Part shown: positions 33,125-41,311 of the stretch, one piece after another
How positions within the stretch are numbered: the first letter of the stretch is position 1
How the letters are laid out: every line of letters begins with the position of its first letter
From: Alloalcanivorax gelatiniphagus
GTDB lineage: Bacteria; Pseudomonadota; Gammaproteobacteria; Pseudomonadales; Alcanivoracaceae
Assembly (NCBI RefSeq): GCF_005938655.1
Contig: NZ_VCQT01000020.1
Coordinates: 98,044 to 162,043 of the forward strand
Reading direction: 5' to 3'
Length of the DNA stretch: 64,000 nt
Translations under genes and position numbers: made by a program
Notes under the pieces: generated by a model
Seen by the model: the letters and a program-made list of their open reading frames with translations, nothing else
Databases searched by the model: none
Told to the model about the DNA's origin: nothing

Positions 33125-33757
33125 ATGAAAGAAGAAAAACTGACCGAAGCGGTGGTCGGCAAGGTCCAGGACGCGGCGCTCACCGAGGCGCGCCTGGAAC
33201 AAATCTGCGACGCGGCGCTGGAGCTGTTTCTGGAAAAGGGCTTCGCGTCCACCACCATCCGCGATATCTGTGCCCGTTCCGGGGTCAATCAGGCCAGCAT
33301 CTACGACTACATCGCCAACAAGAACGACATCCTCCGTCGTTTGCTCAATCGTCTCTGGTTCGAACACGATGTGCCGTCCCTGGCGGAACGTCTGAACCGG
33401 CAGGGCGAGCGGGCTCTCACCGACATCATCGCCGACTATCTGAAGGAAACCTGGAGCCACAAACGCCAGGGCACGCTGCTGGTGTACCGCTCGGTGCCGT
33501 ACCTGCAGGCCGACGACCGCCGCGCCATGCGCGCCCGGGACGAGGCGGTGATCGCCACCCTGGCCGAGCGGTTGCGGGAACGGGCGGGGCTGCCGGAGCA
33601 GGACCGCCGCCCGGAAGTGATGGCCAACCTGATTATCTTTATTTCCGCCTTCGCGCCGATGCGCGACTGGCTGGGCCGTGATATCGACGATGAGCTGATG
33701 CTGAGGACCGTGGCGGCCGGGGTGGCCGCCATGATCGAGGAACTGGCGCGCGGCTGA
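33125..33757 (+). CDS. TetR-family regulator
   Basis: The 210-residue protein has an N-terminal TetR helix-turn-helix (LELFLEKGFASTTIRDICARSGVNQASIYDYIANKNDIL, about residues 34-72) and an all-helical ligand domain. Such regulators commonly sense acyl-CoA and repress catabolic operons. It is convergent with the TRAP genes, their stop codons being 15 bases apart. It is the only regulator gene in this locus, so it is the candidate for the CTGACA-N2-TGTCAG sites at 36987 and 37148. Confidence 0.88.
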   Translation: MKEEKLTEAVVGKVQDAALTEARLEQICDAALELFLEKGFASTTIRDICARSGVNQASIYDYIANKNDILRRLLNRLWFEHDVPSLAERLNRQGERALTDIIADYLKETWSHKRQGTLLVYRSVPYLQADDRRAMRARDEAVIATLAERLRERAGLPEQDRRPEVMANLIIFISAFAPMRDWLGRDIDDELMLRTVAAGVAAMIEELARG

Positions 33758-33772
33758 AGCGCCGCGCCCCGC

Positions 33773-35704
33773 TCAGCCGGTTTGCACCATCGGTTGCCGG
33801 CGGTTGTCCCACCACACCAGGGCGGCCAGCAGCAGCGACAGCACGCCGCCGATCACCGTGCTCAGCAACGACGGGAAGCTGAAGATAAAGCCCGCCACCA
33901 CCAGCCCCGGCCGCCACCAGCGGCGCACCCGGCCCGCCCCCAGCAGCCAGCCTTCCAGACCACCGGAGATCAGCACGATGCCGGCGACGATGGACGGCAG
34001 GATGTACACCAGCGGCGTCAGATCCCCCTGCAGCACCAGCGCCGGCTGGAACAGGAAGAACAGCGGCACGAAGTAGATCACCACGCCCAGCCGCATGGCG
34101 GTGAAGCAGGTGCGCATGGGGCTGCTGCCGGCGATGGTGCCGGCCAGGAAGGCGGCGGTGCCCACCGGTGGCGTGATCACCGACAGCATGGCGTAGTAGA
34201 CGATAAAGAAGTGCACCGCCACGGTGTTGAGACCGCCCACCTCGATGATCGCCGGGGCCAGGGTCACCGCCAGGAAGATATAGGCGACGATGGCCAACCC
34301 GGCCATGCCCATGATGAAGCAGGCCAGCACGCCGAAGAACAGAATCAGGTAGAGGTTGTCACCGCCCAGGGCGATCAGGCCGGAGGTCACCGAACCGGTC
34401 ACCCCGGTGATGGTCAGGGCGCTGACCACGAACGCCACCGGCAGGATAATGGCGGCGGTCTGGGTCACCAGGAAGCCGATCTGGCGCAGCGCCTCGAACA
34501 GCTTCACCGGAGTCAGGCGGGTGTCCTTCTGCAGATAGGAGAGCGCCACGATCAGCGCCGCCGCGTACCAGGGCGCGTAGTATTCCCAGCGCATGTACAG
34601 CAGCCCCCAAACCAGGAAGGACAGCACCAGCAGGAATGGCCAGCCGCGCTTCAACACGCCCTTCATGGACGGCAGCTCTTCTTTCCTGAGCCCCTTGATG
34701 CCGGTCTTGGCCGCGTAGGCGTCCACCTGCAGCAGCAGGCCGAAATAGAACAGCAATGAAGGGATCACCGCCGCCAGCAGCACGGTGGCATAGCCCACGC
34801 CGATGGTGATCGCCATGACGAAGGCGATGGCGCCCATCACCGGTGGCATCACCACGCCGCCGGTGGAGGCACAGGCTTCGATGGCGCCGGCGTAGTGGGG
34901 CGGGTAACCGGACTTTTTCATGGCCGGAATGGTGATCGAGCCGGTGCCGGCGATGTTGGAGAAGATCGAACCGGACAGGCTGCCGAAGAAGCCGCTGGCG
35001 ACGATCGCCACCTTGGCGGGGCCGCCCCGGTGGCGGCCGAACCCGGCATTGGCCAGATCGATAAAGAACTGGCCGGCGCCGGTGGCGATCAGCACCCCGG
35101 CGAACACCAGGAAGCCGAGAATGATCTCCGCCACGATCTTGGTGGTGATCCCCATCATCCCCTCGGCGCGGAAGATATGGGCGTCGATCATCCGGTTGAA
35201 GTCGTAGGGAATGCCCATCAGCAGGCCCGGGAAGCGGTCCGCCACCAGCGGGTAGCTGCCCAGCAGGGCCACCACCAGCAGGAACGGCAGGCCGCCGCTG
35301 CGCCGCGCCAGCTCCATCATCAGCAACCAGATCACCACCGCGCTGGGCACATGGGCCCAGCCGCTCTGCACCATGTCCCAGGCGTGCAGGGAGTAGTAGA
35401 AGCTGATGCCAATGGCCACCGCCGCCGCCGCCAGGTCATAGACCGGAATATGCTGTTGGCCCTTGTAGGCGGGCAGGGCGATAAAGGCGGCGGCCACGAA
35501 CAAGCCGATGAAGATCCAGTAATACTGGCCCTCCAGCAGCCTCTGGCCGTCCCAGGTGAAACCGAACACATAGGCCAGGCCGGTGATCAGGCCGGCGCTA
35601 CAGAGCACCACGAACAGGATGCTCTGCCAGGAGAACAGCTCGCCCAGGCGACTGATCGCCGGCTGCGGTGCCGCCTCCTCGACGGTGGAAACGGAAGTGT
35701 TCAT
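33773..35704 (-). CDS. TRAP transporter fused permease (DctQM-type)
   Basis: The 643-residue membrane protein joins the small 4-helix unit (N-terminal about 180 residues) to the large 12-helix permease, as in TAXI-type TRAP systems. Signature segments are GMMGITTKIVAEIILGFLVFAGVLI, SGFFGSLSGSIFSNIAGTGS and GGVVMPPVMGAIAFVMA in the middle and VITPPVGTAAFLAG near the end. It lies 22 bases after the TAXI receptor gene and uses a Na+ or H+ gradient. Confidence 0.92.
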   Translation of the reverse strand: MNTSVSTVEEAAPQPAISRLGELFSWQSILFVVLCSAGLITGLAYVFGFTWDGQRLLEGQYYWIFIGLFVAAAFIALPAYKGQQHIPVYDLAAAAVAIGISFYYSLHAWDMVQSGWAHVPSAVVIWLLMMELARRSGGLPFLLVVALLGSYPLVADRFPGLLMGIPYDFNRMIDAHIFRAEGMMGITTKIVAEIILGFLVFAGVLIATGAGQFFIDLANAGFGRHRGGPAKVAIVASGFFGSLSGSIFSNIAGTGSITIPAMKKSGYPPHYAGAIEACASTGGVVMPPVMGAIAFVMAITIGVGYATVLLAAVIPSLLFYFGLLLQVDAYAAKTGIKGLRKEELPSMKGVLKRGWPFLLVLSFLVWGLLYMRWEYYAPWYAAALIVALSYLQKDTRLTPVKLFEALRQIGFLVTQTAAIILPVAFVVSALTITGVTGSVTSGLIALGGDNLYLILFFGVLACFIMGMAGLAIVAYIFLAVTLAPAIIEVGGLNTVAVHFFIVYYAMLSVITPPVGTAAFLAGTIAGSSPMRTCFTAMRLGVVIYFVPLFFLFQPALVLQGDLTPLVYILPSIVAGIVLISGGLEGWLLGAGRVRRWWRPGLVVAGFIFSFPSLLSTVIGGVLSLLLAALVWWDNRRQPMVQTG

Positions 35705-35726
35705 AACGGAGGGCTCCGCTGCGGTG

Positions 35727-36920
35727 TCAGATCCTGGAGCGGAAGCCGTCCAGCCCGTCGGTGTGCTTGTCCTGGATCTCCAGGAACGCCGGGTTCTGGA
35801 AGTCCACCTTGACCCCGGCTTCGCGGGCTTCTTCCACGGCGGCGCGGCGGGCGGCGATCCAGCGATCCATCTTTTCCATGGCCTGCTGGTTGTTTTGCTC
35901 GTCCTGTTCGCTCCATTCGCCGATTTCACGCAGGTATTTCACCGTGCCTTCGTGCACCGGCAGGGGAGTGCGGTCCAGGTAGGAGCGGAACTGGGTCAGG
36001 GACATGCGCGCCGCCAGCGGGTGCTTGCCCTGGTACTGGTCGTAGGCCTGGTGCATCCATTTCGACAGGTTGTAGATCAGCGCCGGGTCGGCGTCGGCGG
36101 GCACGGTATAGAGGAAGTTGGAGGTGGCGCCCTGCACGCCCCGGGCGGAGTCCACGCCCTGGTCGATGGTGGTGGGCACCAGCATCGGCCGGTGTTGCAG
36201 GTAGCGCTGCCAGCCCTCGGTGTTGCTCTGTTCCATGGGCAGCCAGCGAATACCGCCGGGGGCGCCTTCCATTTCCGATACCACCGCGCTGATGGTGGCG
36301 CAGTAGGCCACGTCGGCCTTGCCTTCCACCACCGAGCGGCAGTTTTCCGCGTAGCTGCTGGCCGGCACGAACTGGAAGTGCTGTTCGGTTTGCGCCTCGG
36401 ACAGGCCCAGGAAAGCGGGCAGGGCCTCGCGCACCGCCACCGTCATCGGCGGTGAGAACATGCCCTGGGCCACCCGGTGCTTGCCCTCTTTCAGATCGTC
36501 CAGGGATTGCAGGTCGGAATCGCCGGCCACCACATAACCCCAGGGCGAATCGTTGTGGTGCCAGACAATCCGCTGGGGCGCCGGCACGGTATTGATATAG
36601 CCGCCCACCCCTTCCACCTGGAAGCGCATCTCGGCGGCGGTCACCGAACTGATGGCGATGTCCTTGCGCTGGGTGAGGCGCCGGTAGCGCATGGTTTCAC
36701 TGTCCTCGGGGACGATGCGCACCACCGTTCCCCGGTCCTTCTGCAAAAGCGGTGCCCAGGCATTGGTGGAGATAAAACTCCCGGAGGAGGTGCCCGGGGT
36801 GCCGATCACCAGCAGCCGGGGCCACTCAAACGACGATTCGGCGGCCATGGCCGAGGCCGACATCAGCAGGGCACCGCCGAAGGCGCCGGCCAGGGTCCGC
36901 TTCAAGGTAATTTTGTTCAT
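35727..36920 (-). CDS. TAXI-family TRAP transporter periplasmic receptor
   Basis: The 397-residue protein starts with a Sec signal peptide (LAGAFGGALLMSASAMAAES, cleavage about residue 27). RLLVIGTPGTSSGSFIS near residue 35 and the DIAISSVTAAEM segment are typical of TAXI receptors, which bind organic acids or amino acids. It is first of the leftward transporter operon and shares a control region with the divergent ligase operon. Confidence 0.9.
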   Translation of the reverse strand: MNKITLKRTLAGAFGGALLMSASAMAAESSFEWPRLLVIGTPGTSSGSFISTNAWAPLLQKDRGTVVRIVPEDSETMRYRRLTQRKDIAISSVTAAEMRFQVEGVGGYINTVPAPQRIVWHHNDSPWGYVVAGDSDLQSLDDLKEGKHRVAQGMFSPPMTVAVREALPAFLGLSEAQTEQHFQFVPASSYAENCRSVVEGKADVAYCATISAVVSEMEGAPGGIRWLPMEQSNTEGWQRYLQHRPMLVPTTIDQGVDSARGVQGATSNFLYTVPADADPALIYNLSKWMHQAYDQYQGKHPLAARMSLTQFRSYLDRTPLPVHEGTVKYLREIGEWSEQDEQNNQQAMEKMDRWIAARRAAVEEAREAGVKVDFQNPAFLEIQDKHTDGLDGFRSRI

Positions 36921-36986
36921 CGAATGCTCCTTGTTTTTGTGATTCTGTCGGATGTTTTTCCAGAAAAACGAAACAGTCTTTCGATA

Positions 36987-37000
36987 CTGACATTTGTCAG
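36987..37000. promoter_or_regulatory. Palindrome CTGACATTTGTCAG, probable repressor site 1
   Basis: CTGACA and TGTCAG flank two bases. The site is about 67 bases before the TAXI start and has the same arms as the site at 37148. A third inverted repeat (AACAAC-TTG-GTTGTT) lies between them at 37053-37067. The 300-base gap 36921-37221 otherwise shows no gene. Confidence 0.65.
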
Positions 37001-37112
37001 GCTAAAGCCGGGTTTCAATCCTCGCAACCACTAAAATCGTTTTCTTAAATCAAACAACTTGGTTGTTATTTTAAGGGTGGAAGGTCCGGCGAAGGGGGCG
37101 GCGGCGGCGAAC

Positions 37113-37141
37113 TTGACACCCTGTCGCGGGCCGCTTAGCTT
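37113..37141 (+). promoter_or_regulatory. Promoter of the ligase operon
   Basis: A perfect -35 TTGACA (37113-37118) is followed after 17 bases by a weak -10 TAGCTT (37136-37141). The second palindrome begins 7 bases after the -10, over the expected transcription start, as expected for repression. Confidence 0.6.
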
Positions 37142-37147
37142 AACTTC

Positions 37148-37161
37148 CTGACAACTGTCAG
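37148..37161. promoter_or_regulatory. Palindrome CTGACAACTGTCAG, probable repressor site 2
   Basis: The arms are identical to those at 36987-37000 and differ only in the two central bases. It overlaps the likely start point of the ligase operon promoter. Confidence 0.68.
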
Positions 37162-37221
37162 TCGTCGCCAGCGCCAGCGACACCGCCTAGCCGGGCGGAT
37201 AACCACCGGGAGAATAACAAT

Positions 37222-38979
37222 ATGGGCCCAGGCCAGGATGACCGTGCCACGGCGCCGTCAGGCACCGGCTCACCAATGAGCTTCGAGGCGGCCGCGGAAC
37301 ATCTGCTCGCCACCGAACCCCGTTTCGCCTTGGGCGAGGCCACCGTGCGTGGCCAGCGCTATAAGGTATTTCGTAACACACCATTCCATTTACGTGATCT
37401 GCTCCGCGATAGCGCCGCCGCCTTCGACGGCCACGATCTGCTGGTCTACGAGCAGGAACGCTGGGACCACCGGGCCTTCAGCGCCGAGGTGTGCGCCCTG
37501 GCCGATGCCCTGCAAAGGGAGCTGGGGGTGCGCCCCGGCGAGCGGGTGGCCCTGGCCATGCGCAACTACCCGGAGCTGCCGATTCTGATCCTGGCGGTGG
37601 CCGCCGTGGGCGCGGTGGCGGTGCCCATGAATGCCTGGTGGGGCGAGCAGGAGCTGGCGTTCGCGGTGGAGGATTGCGGTGCCCGGCTGTTGTTCGCCGA
37701 CCGCGCCCGCCGCGAGCTGGCACGGGGCTTCGCCGGGCGGCTCGGGGTCACGGTGGTGGCGGTGCGGGACGCGGTGGCGGAGCCCGGTGACCAGCATTAC
37801 ACCGCGCTGCGCCAGTCCGGTGACGGCGCCGGCTGGCCGGACATCGCCATCGATACCGATGACGACGCGGTGGTGCTGTATTCCTCCGGCTCCACCGGCC
37901 ACCCCAAGGGCGTGCAGCTGACCCATCGCGGCATGATCTCGGCGGTGTATTCCCAGGCCATGGTGCATGCCATGGCCGGGCTGATGAATCCGCCGGCGGC
38001 GCCGGTGACCCGGCGGCCGTCGGCGTTGATCGTTACGCCCCTGTTTCACGTGACCGCCCTCAACGCCAGCTTTCTCCAGGGGCTGGTGGCCGGCGCCACC
38101 ATGACGCTGATGTACAAGTGGGACCCGGACCAGGCGGTGCGCCTGATCGAGCGCGAGCAGGTAACCCGCTTCGTGGGCGTGCCCACCCAGTCGGCGGAAC
38201 TGCTGGCCGCCGCCCGCCGCCAGGGCGCCTCCCTGTCCAGCCTGGCCTATATCGGCGCCGGCGGCGCCAAGCGCCCGGCGGCCCAGGTGGGCGAGCTGGC
38301 GCGGGCCTTTCCCGACGCCAATGTGGGCACCGGCTGGGGGATGACCGAAACCAATGCCCTGGGCATCGTGCTGTCCGGCCCGGACTACCTGGCCCACCCG
38401 GATGCCGCCGGCCGCCTCAATCCGCCGCTGCAGGAGATGCGCGTGGTGGACGAGCACGGCGAGCCGCTGCCGCCGGGACAGGTGGGCGAACTGGCGGTGC
38501 GCAGCGCGGCCAATATGCGCGGCTACCTGAACCAGCCGGACGCCACCGCCGAGACCCTGCGCGACGGCTGGCTGCTCACCGGCGACCTGGTGCGGGTGGA
38601 GGAAGACGGCCTGGTGTACATCGTCGACCGTCGCAAGAGCATTATTCTGCGCGGTGGCGAGAACGTCTCCTGCCTGGAGGTGGAAGGCGCGCTGCACCAC
38701 CATCCGGCGGTGGCCGAGGCCGGCGTCTTCCCGGTGCCCGATGAGCGGCTGGGGGAGGCGGTGGGCGCCGCCATTTACCCCCATGCCGGCGCCACCGTGG
38801 ACGTGGCGGAACTGACCGCGTTTCTGGGCGAACGGCTGGCCCGGTTCAAGATTCCCGATCATATCTGGGTGCTGACGGGGCCTTTGCCGCGCGGCGCCAC
38901 CGACAAAATCGACCGGCGGGCCCTGCGCGCCGCCTGTCTTGAGGACGGCCGGTCGGCCGTATTGCACGCAAAGGAGTAG
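37222..38979 (+). CDS. Acyl-CoA ligase (AMP-forming)
   Basis: The 585-residue ANL-superfamily ligase has the P-loop VLYSSGSTGHPKGV near residue 217, GWGMTETNA near 373, the hinge DRRKSIILRGGENVS near 470 and a C-terminal Lys in RGATDKIDRRAL. GGGAGA precedes the ATG; a second in-frame ATG at 37276 is possible. It heads a three-gene operon divergent from the TAXI-TRAP transporter, so it probably activates the acid that the transporter imports. Confidence 0.88.
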   Translation: MGPGQDDRATAPSGTGSPMSFEAAAEHLLATEPRFALGEATVRGQRYKVFRNTPFHLRDLLRDSAAAFDGHDLLVYEQERWDHRAFSAEVCALADALQRELGVRPGERVALAMRNYPELPILILAVAAVGAVAVPMNAWWGEQELAFAVEDCGARLLFADRARRELARGFAGRLGVTVVAVRDAVAEPGDQHYTALRQSGDGAGWPDIAIDTDDDAVVLYSSGSTGHPKGVQLTHRGMISAVYSQAMVHAMAGLMNPPAAPVTRRPSALIVTPLFHVTALNASFLQGLVAGATMTLMYKWDPDQAVRLIEREQVTRFVGVPTQSAELLAAARRQGASLSSLAYIGAGGAKRPAAQVGELARAFPDANVGTGWGMTETNALGIVLSGPDYLAHPDAAGRLNPPLQEMRVVDEHGEPLPPGQVGELAVRSAANMRGYLNQPDATAETLRDGWLLTGDLVRVEEDGLVYIVDRRKSIILRGGENVSCLEVEGALHHHPAVAEAGVFPVPDERLGEAVGAAIYPHAGATVDVAELTAFLGERLARFKIPDHIWVLTGPLPRGATDKIDRRALRAACLEDGRSAVLHAKE

Positions 38980-38983
38980 AACG

Positions 38984-40243
38984 TTGAAAGCACTGGACAA
39001 CGATACCGCGATGAACAACCTGGCCATGTCCGAGGACGCGCGGCCGCTGCTCGACGCGGTGATCAAGCATATCCGCGACAACGTGGACCCGATCACCGAG
39101 GAATTCCACCGTCTGGGCGAGGGCAGGGCGGAGCGTTTCAGCTACGCGCCCGGGCAGCTGGAGCTGCTGGAAGAAGCGAAGGACAAAGCCAAGGCCAATG
39201 GTCTGTGGAACTTCTTCCTGCCCAACGCGGAAACCGGCGAAGGCCTCTCCAACCTGGACTACGCCTACATCGCCTTCGAGCTGGGCAAGAATCCGCTGGC
39301 CTCCCAGACCCTGAACTGCTCGGCGCCGGACACCGGCAACATGGAAGTGCTGGAGCGTGTCGGCACCCCGGAGCAGAAAGAAAAATGGCTCAAGCCGCTG
39401 CTCAATGGCGAGATCCGTTCCTGCTTCGGCATGACCGAACCCAAGGTGGCTTCCTCCGACGCGCGCAACATTGAAACCAGCGCGGTGCTGGACGGCGACG
39501 ACTGGGTGATCAACGGCGAGAAATACTACATCAGCGGCGCCGGCGACCCGCGCTGCAAGATCATGATCTGCATGGTCAAGACCAGCCCGGACGCGGAACC
39601 GTTCCGCCAGCAGTCGCAGATTCTGGTGCCCATGGATACCCCCGGGGTCCAGGTGCTCGGCCCGATGCGGGTGTTCGGCCATGACCACGCCCCCCACGGC
39701 CACATGCACATCAAGCTCGACAATGTGCGGGTGCCGAAGGACAACATCCTGTGGGGCGAAGGCCGCGGCTTCGAGATCTCCCAGGTGCGCCTGGGCCCGG
39801 GCCGCATTCACCACTGCATGCGCTCCATCGGCGCCGCCGAAAAAGCGCTGGATCTGGTGCTTGAGCGCGGCATGGAACGGGAAGCGTTCGGCAAGCGTAT
39901 CATCGACCTGGGCAAGAACATGGAACTGGTGGGCCGCGCCCGCATCGAGATCGAAGCGATGCGCATGATGGTGCTGAAGGCCGCTCGCGCCATGGACGTG
40001 CTGGGCAACAAGGAAGCGCGCATCTGGGTTTCCATGGCCAAGGCCATGGTGCCGGAGAAGGTCTGCCAGATCATCGACCAGGCGATCCAGATCCACGGCG
40101 CCACCGGTGTCAGCCAATGGTCGCCGCTGTCCGAGATGTACATGCAGCAACGCACCCTGCGTCTCGCCGATGGCCCGGACGAAGTGCACCACAACGTGGT
40201 GGCCCGCAACGAAGTGAATCGCTACCGGCAAACCGCCGGCTGA
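38984..40243 (+). CDS. Acyl-CoA dehydrogenase, ACAD10/11-like
   Basis: The 419-residue protein has NGLWNFFLPNAETGEGLSNLDYA near residue 65, CFGMTEPKVASSDARNI near 145, IQIHGATGVSQ near 370 and the ending LRLADGPDEVHHNVVARNE. The ADGPDEVH box is typical of ACAD10/11-type enzymes, in which it replaces YEGT. The TTG at 38984 is chosen because AAGGAG lies 7 bases upstream; ATG at 39011 is the alternative. It lies 4 bases after the ligase. Confidence 0.87.
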   Translation: MKALDNDTAMNNLAMSEDARPLLDAVIKHIRDNVDPITEEFHRLGEGRAERFSYAPGQLELLEEAKDKAKANGLWNFFLPNAETGEGLSNLDYAYIAFELGKNPLASQTLNCSAPDTGNMEVLERVGTPEQKEKWLKPLLNGEIRSCFGMTEPKVASSDARNIETSAVLDGDDWVINGEKYYISGAGDPRCKIMICMVKTSPDAEPFRQQSQILVPMDTPGVQVLGPMRVFGHDHAPHGHMHIKLDNVRVPKDNILWGEGRGFEISQVRLGPGRIHHCMRSIGAAEKALDLVLERGMEREAFGKRIIDLGKNMELVGRARIEIEAMRMMVLKAARAMDVLGNKEARIWVSMAKAMVPEKVCQIIDQAIQIHGATGVSQWSPLSEMYMQQRTLRLADGPDEVHHNVVARNEVNRYRQTAG

Positions 40244-40262
40244 TCACGCCAGGGAGTCGCTC

Positions 40263-41051
40263 ATGGATATCAAGGATCGCATCGTCGTGATCACCGGCGC
40301 CGCCGGCGGCATCGGCCGGGCGCTGGCGGTGGCCTGCGCCGAAGCCGGCGCCCGCGCGGTGGTGTGCGCGGACCTGGACGGGGAGGGCGCCAGCGCCACC
40401 GCCGACCAGGTCACGGCGGCCGGCGCGCGGGGCGTGGGCCGCGCGGTCAACGTGGCCCGGGAGGAAGAGCTGCAAGCGTTGATCGACGACACCGAGGACC
40501 AGGTCGGCCCCATCGATCTGTTCTGCTCCAACGCCGGCATCTCCATCCCCGGCGGCCCGGAGGTGGACAACGACGGCTGGCAGCGCATCTGGGACATCAA
40601 CGTGATGGCCCATGTGTTCGCCGCCCGCCATCTGGCGCCGCGCATGATCGCCCGTGGCGGCGGTTACTTCCTCAACACCGCCTCGGCGGCGGGCCTGCTG
40701 TCCCAGGTGGGCTCCGCCCCCTATGCGGTGACCAAGCACGCCGCCGTGGGCCTGGCCGAATGGCTGGCGCTGACCTACGGCGACGACGGCATCAAGGTGT
40801 CGGTGCTGTGTCCCCAGGCGGTGCGCACCAACATGACCAAGGGCAAGGAAGACCACGTGGCCAGCGTGGACGGCATGATGGAGCCGGAACCGGTGGCCCG
40901 CGCCTGCCTGGAGGCGATCGCCGAGGAAACCTTCCTGGTGCTGCCCCATGCCCAGGTACTGCAATACATGCGCAACAAAACCGAAAATTACGACCGCTGG
41001 ATCGGCGGCATGCGCAAGCTCAACCGGCGTTTCAATCCCAAGGCGGATTGA
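40263..41051 (+). CDS. SDR-family oxidoreductase
   Basis: The 262-residue protein has VVITGAAGGIGRALA near residue 9, CSNAG near 85, Ser in NTASAAGLLSQ and YAVTKHAAVG for the catalytic Tyr-Lys. It ends the ligase-dehydrogenase-SDR operon and probably oxidises a 3-hydroxyacyl intermediate. No hydratase or thiolase is in this operon, so the rest of the route must be elsewhere. Confidence 0.85.
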   Translation: MDIKDRIVVITGAAGGIGRALAVACAEAGARAVVCADLDGEGASATADQVTAAGARGVGRAVNVAREEELQALIDDTEDQVGPIDLFCSNAGISIPGGPEVDNDGWQRIWDINVMAHVFAARHLAPRMIARGGGYFLNTASAAGLLSQVGSAPYAVTKHAAVGLAEWLALTYGDDGIKVSVLCPQAVRTNMTKGKEDHVASVDGMMEPEPVARACLEAIAEETFLVLPHAQVLQYMRNKTENYDRWIGGMRKLNRRFNPKAD

Positions 41052-41061
41052 TTCACCGTTT

Positions 41062-41124
41062 ATCGCGGCTAAAGCCGCTCCTACGGGGGCATCCGGTCTC
41101 GGTAGGAGCGGCTTCAGCCGCGAT
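41062..41124. repeat. REP-like inverted hairpin pair
   Basis: ATCGCGGCTAAAGCCGCTCCTAC (41062-41084) faces its near-exact reverse complement GTAGGAGCGGCTTCAGCCGCGAT (41102-41124). It closes the operon at 41051. The remainder of 41125-41311 has a TATAAT at 41198-41203, the probable -10 for the sensor-kinase operon. Confidence 0.88.
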
Positions 41125-41311
41125 CCCTCCCCAAACATTCGCAGTGACCCGCTTCACAGTCTCGTCGTGACCGCCTTCCCGAATGGCACTTCCCCTTTAT
41201 AATCCGAAAGTTGCGCCTGTCGTGATACTTTTGTCCGATGCCGAAACCGGCACCGGTGGCGGGCGACAACCATAATAAAAGCGCCGGGGGCGCGATCATG
41301 GGGATGCTTTG

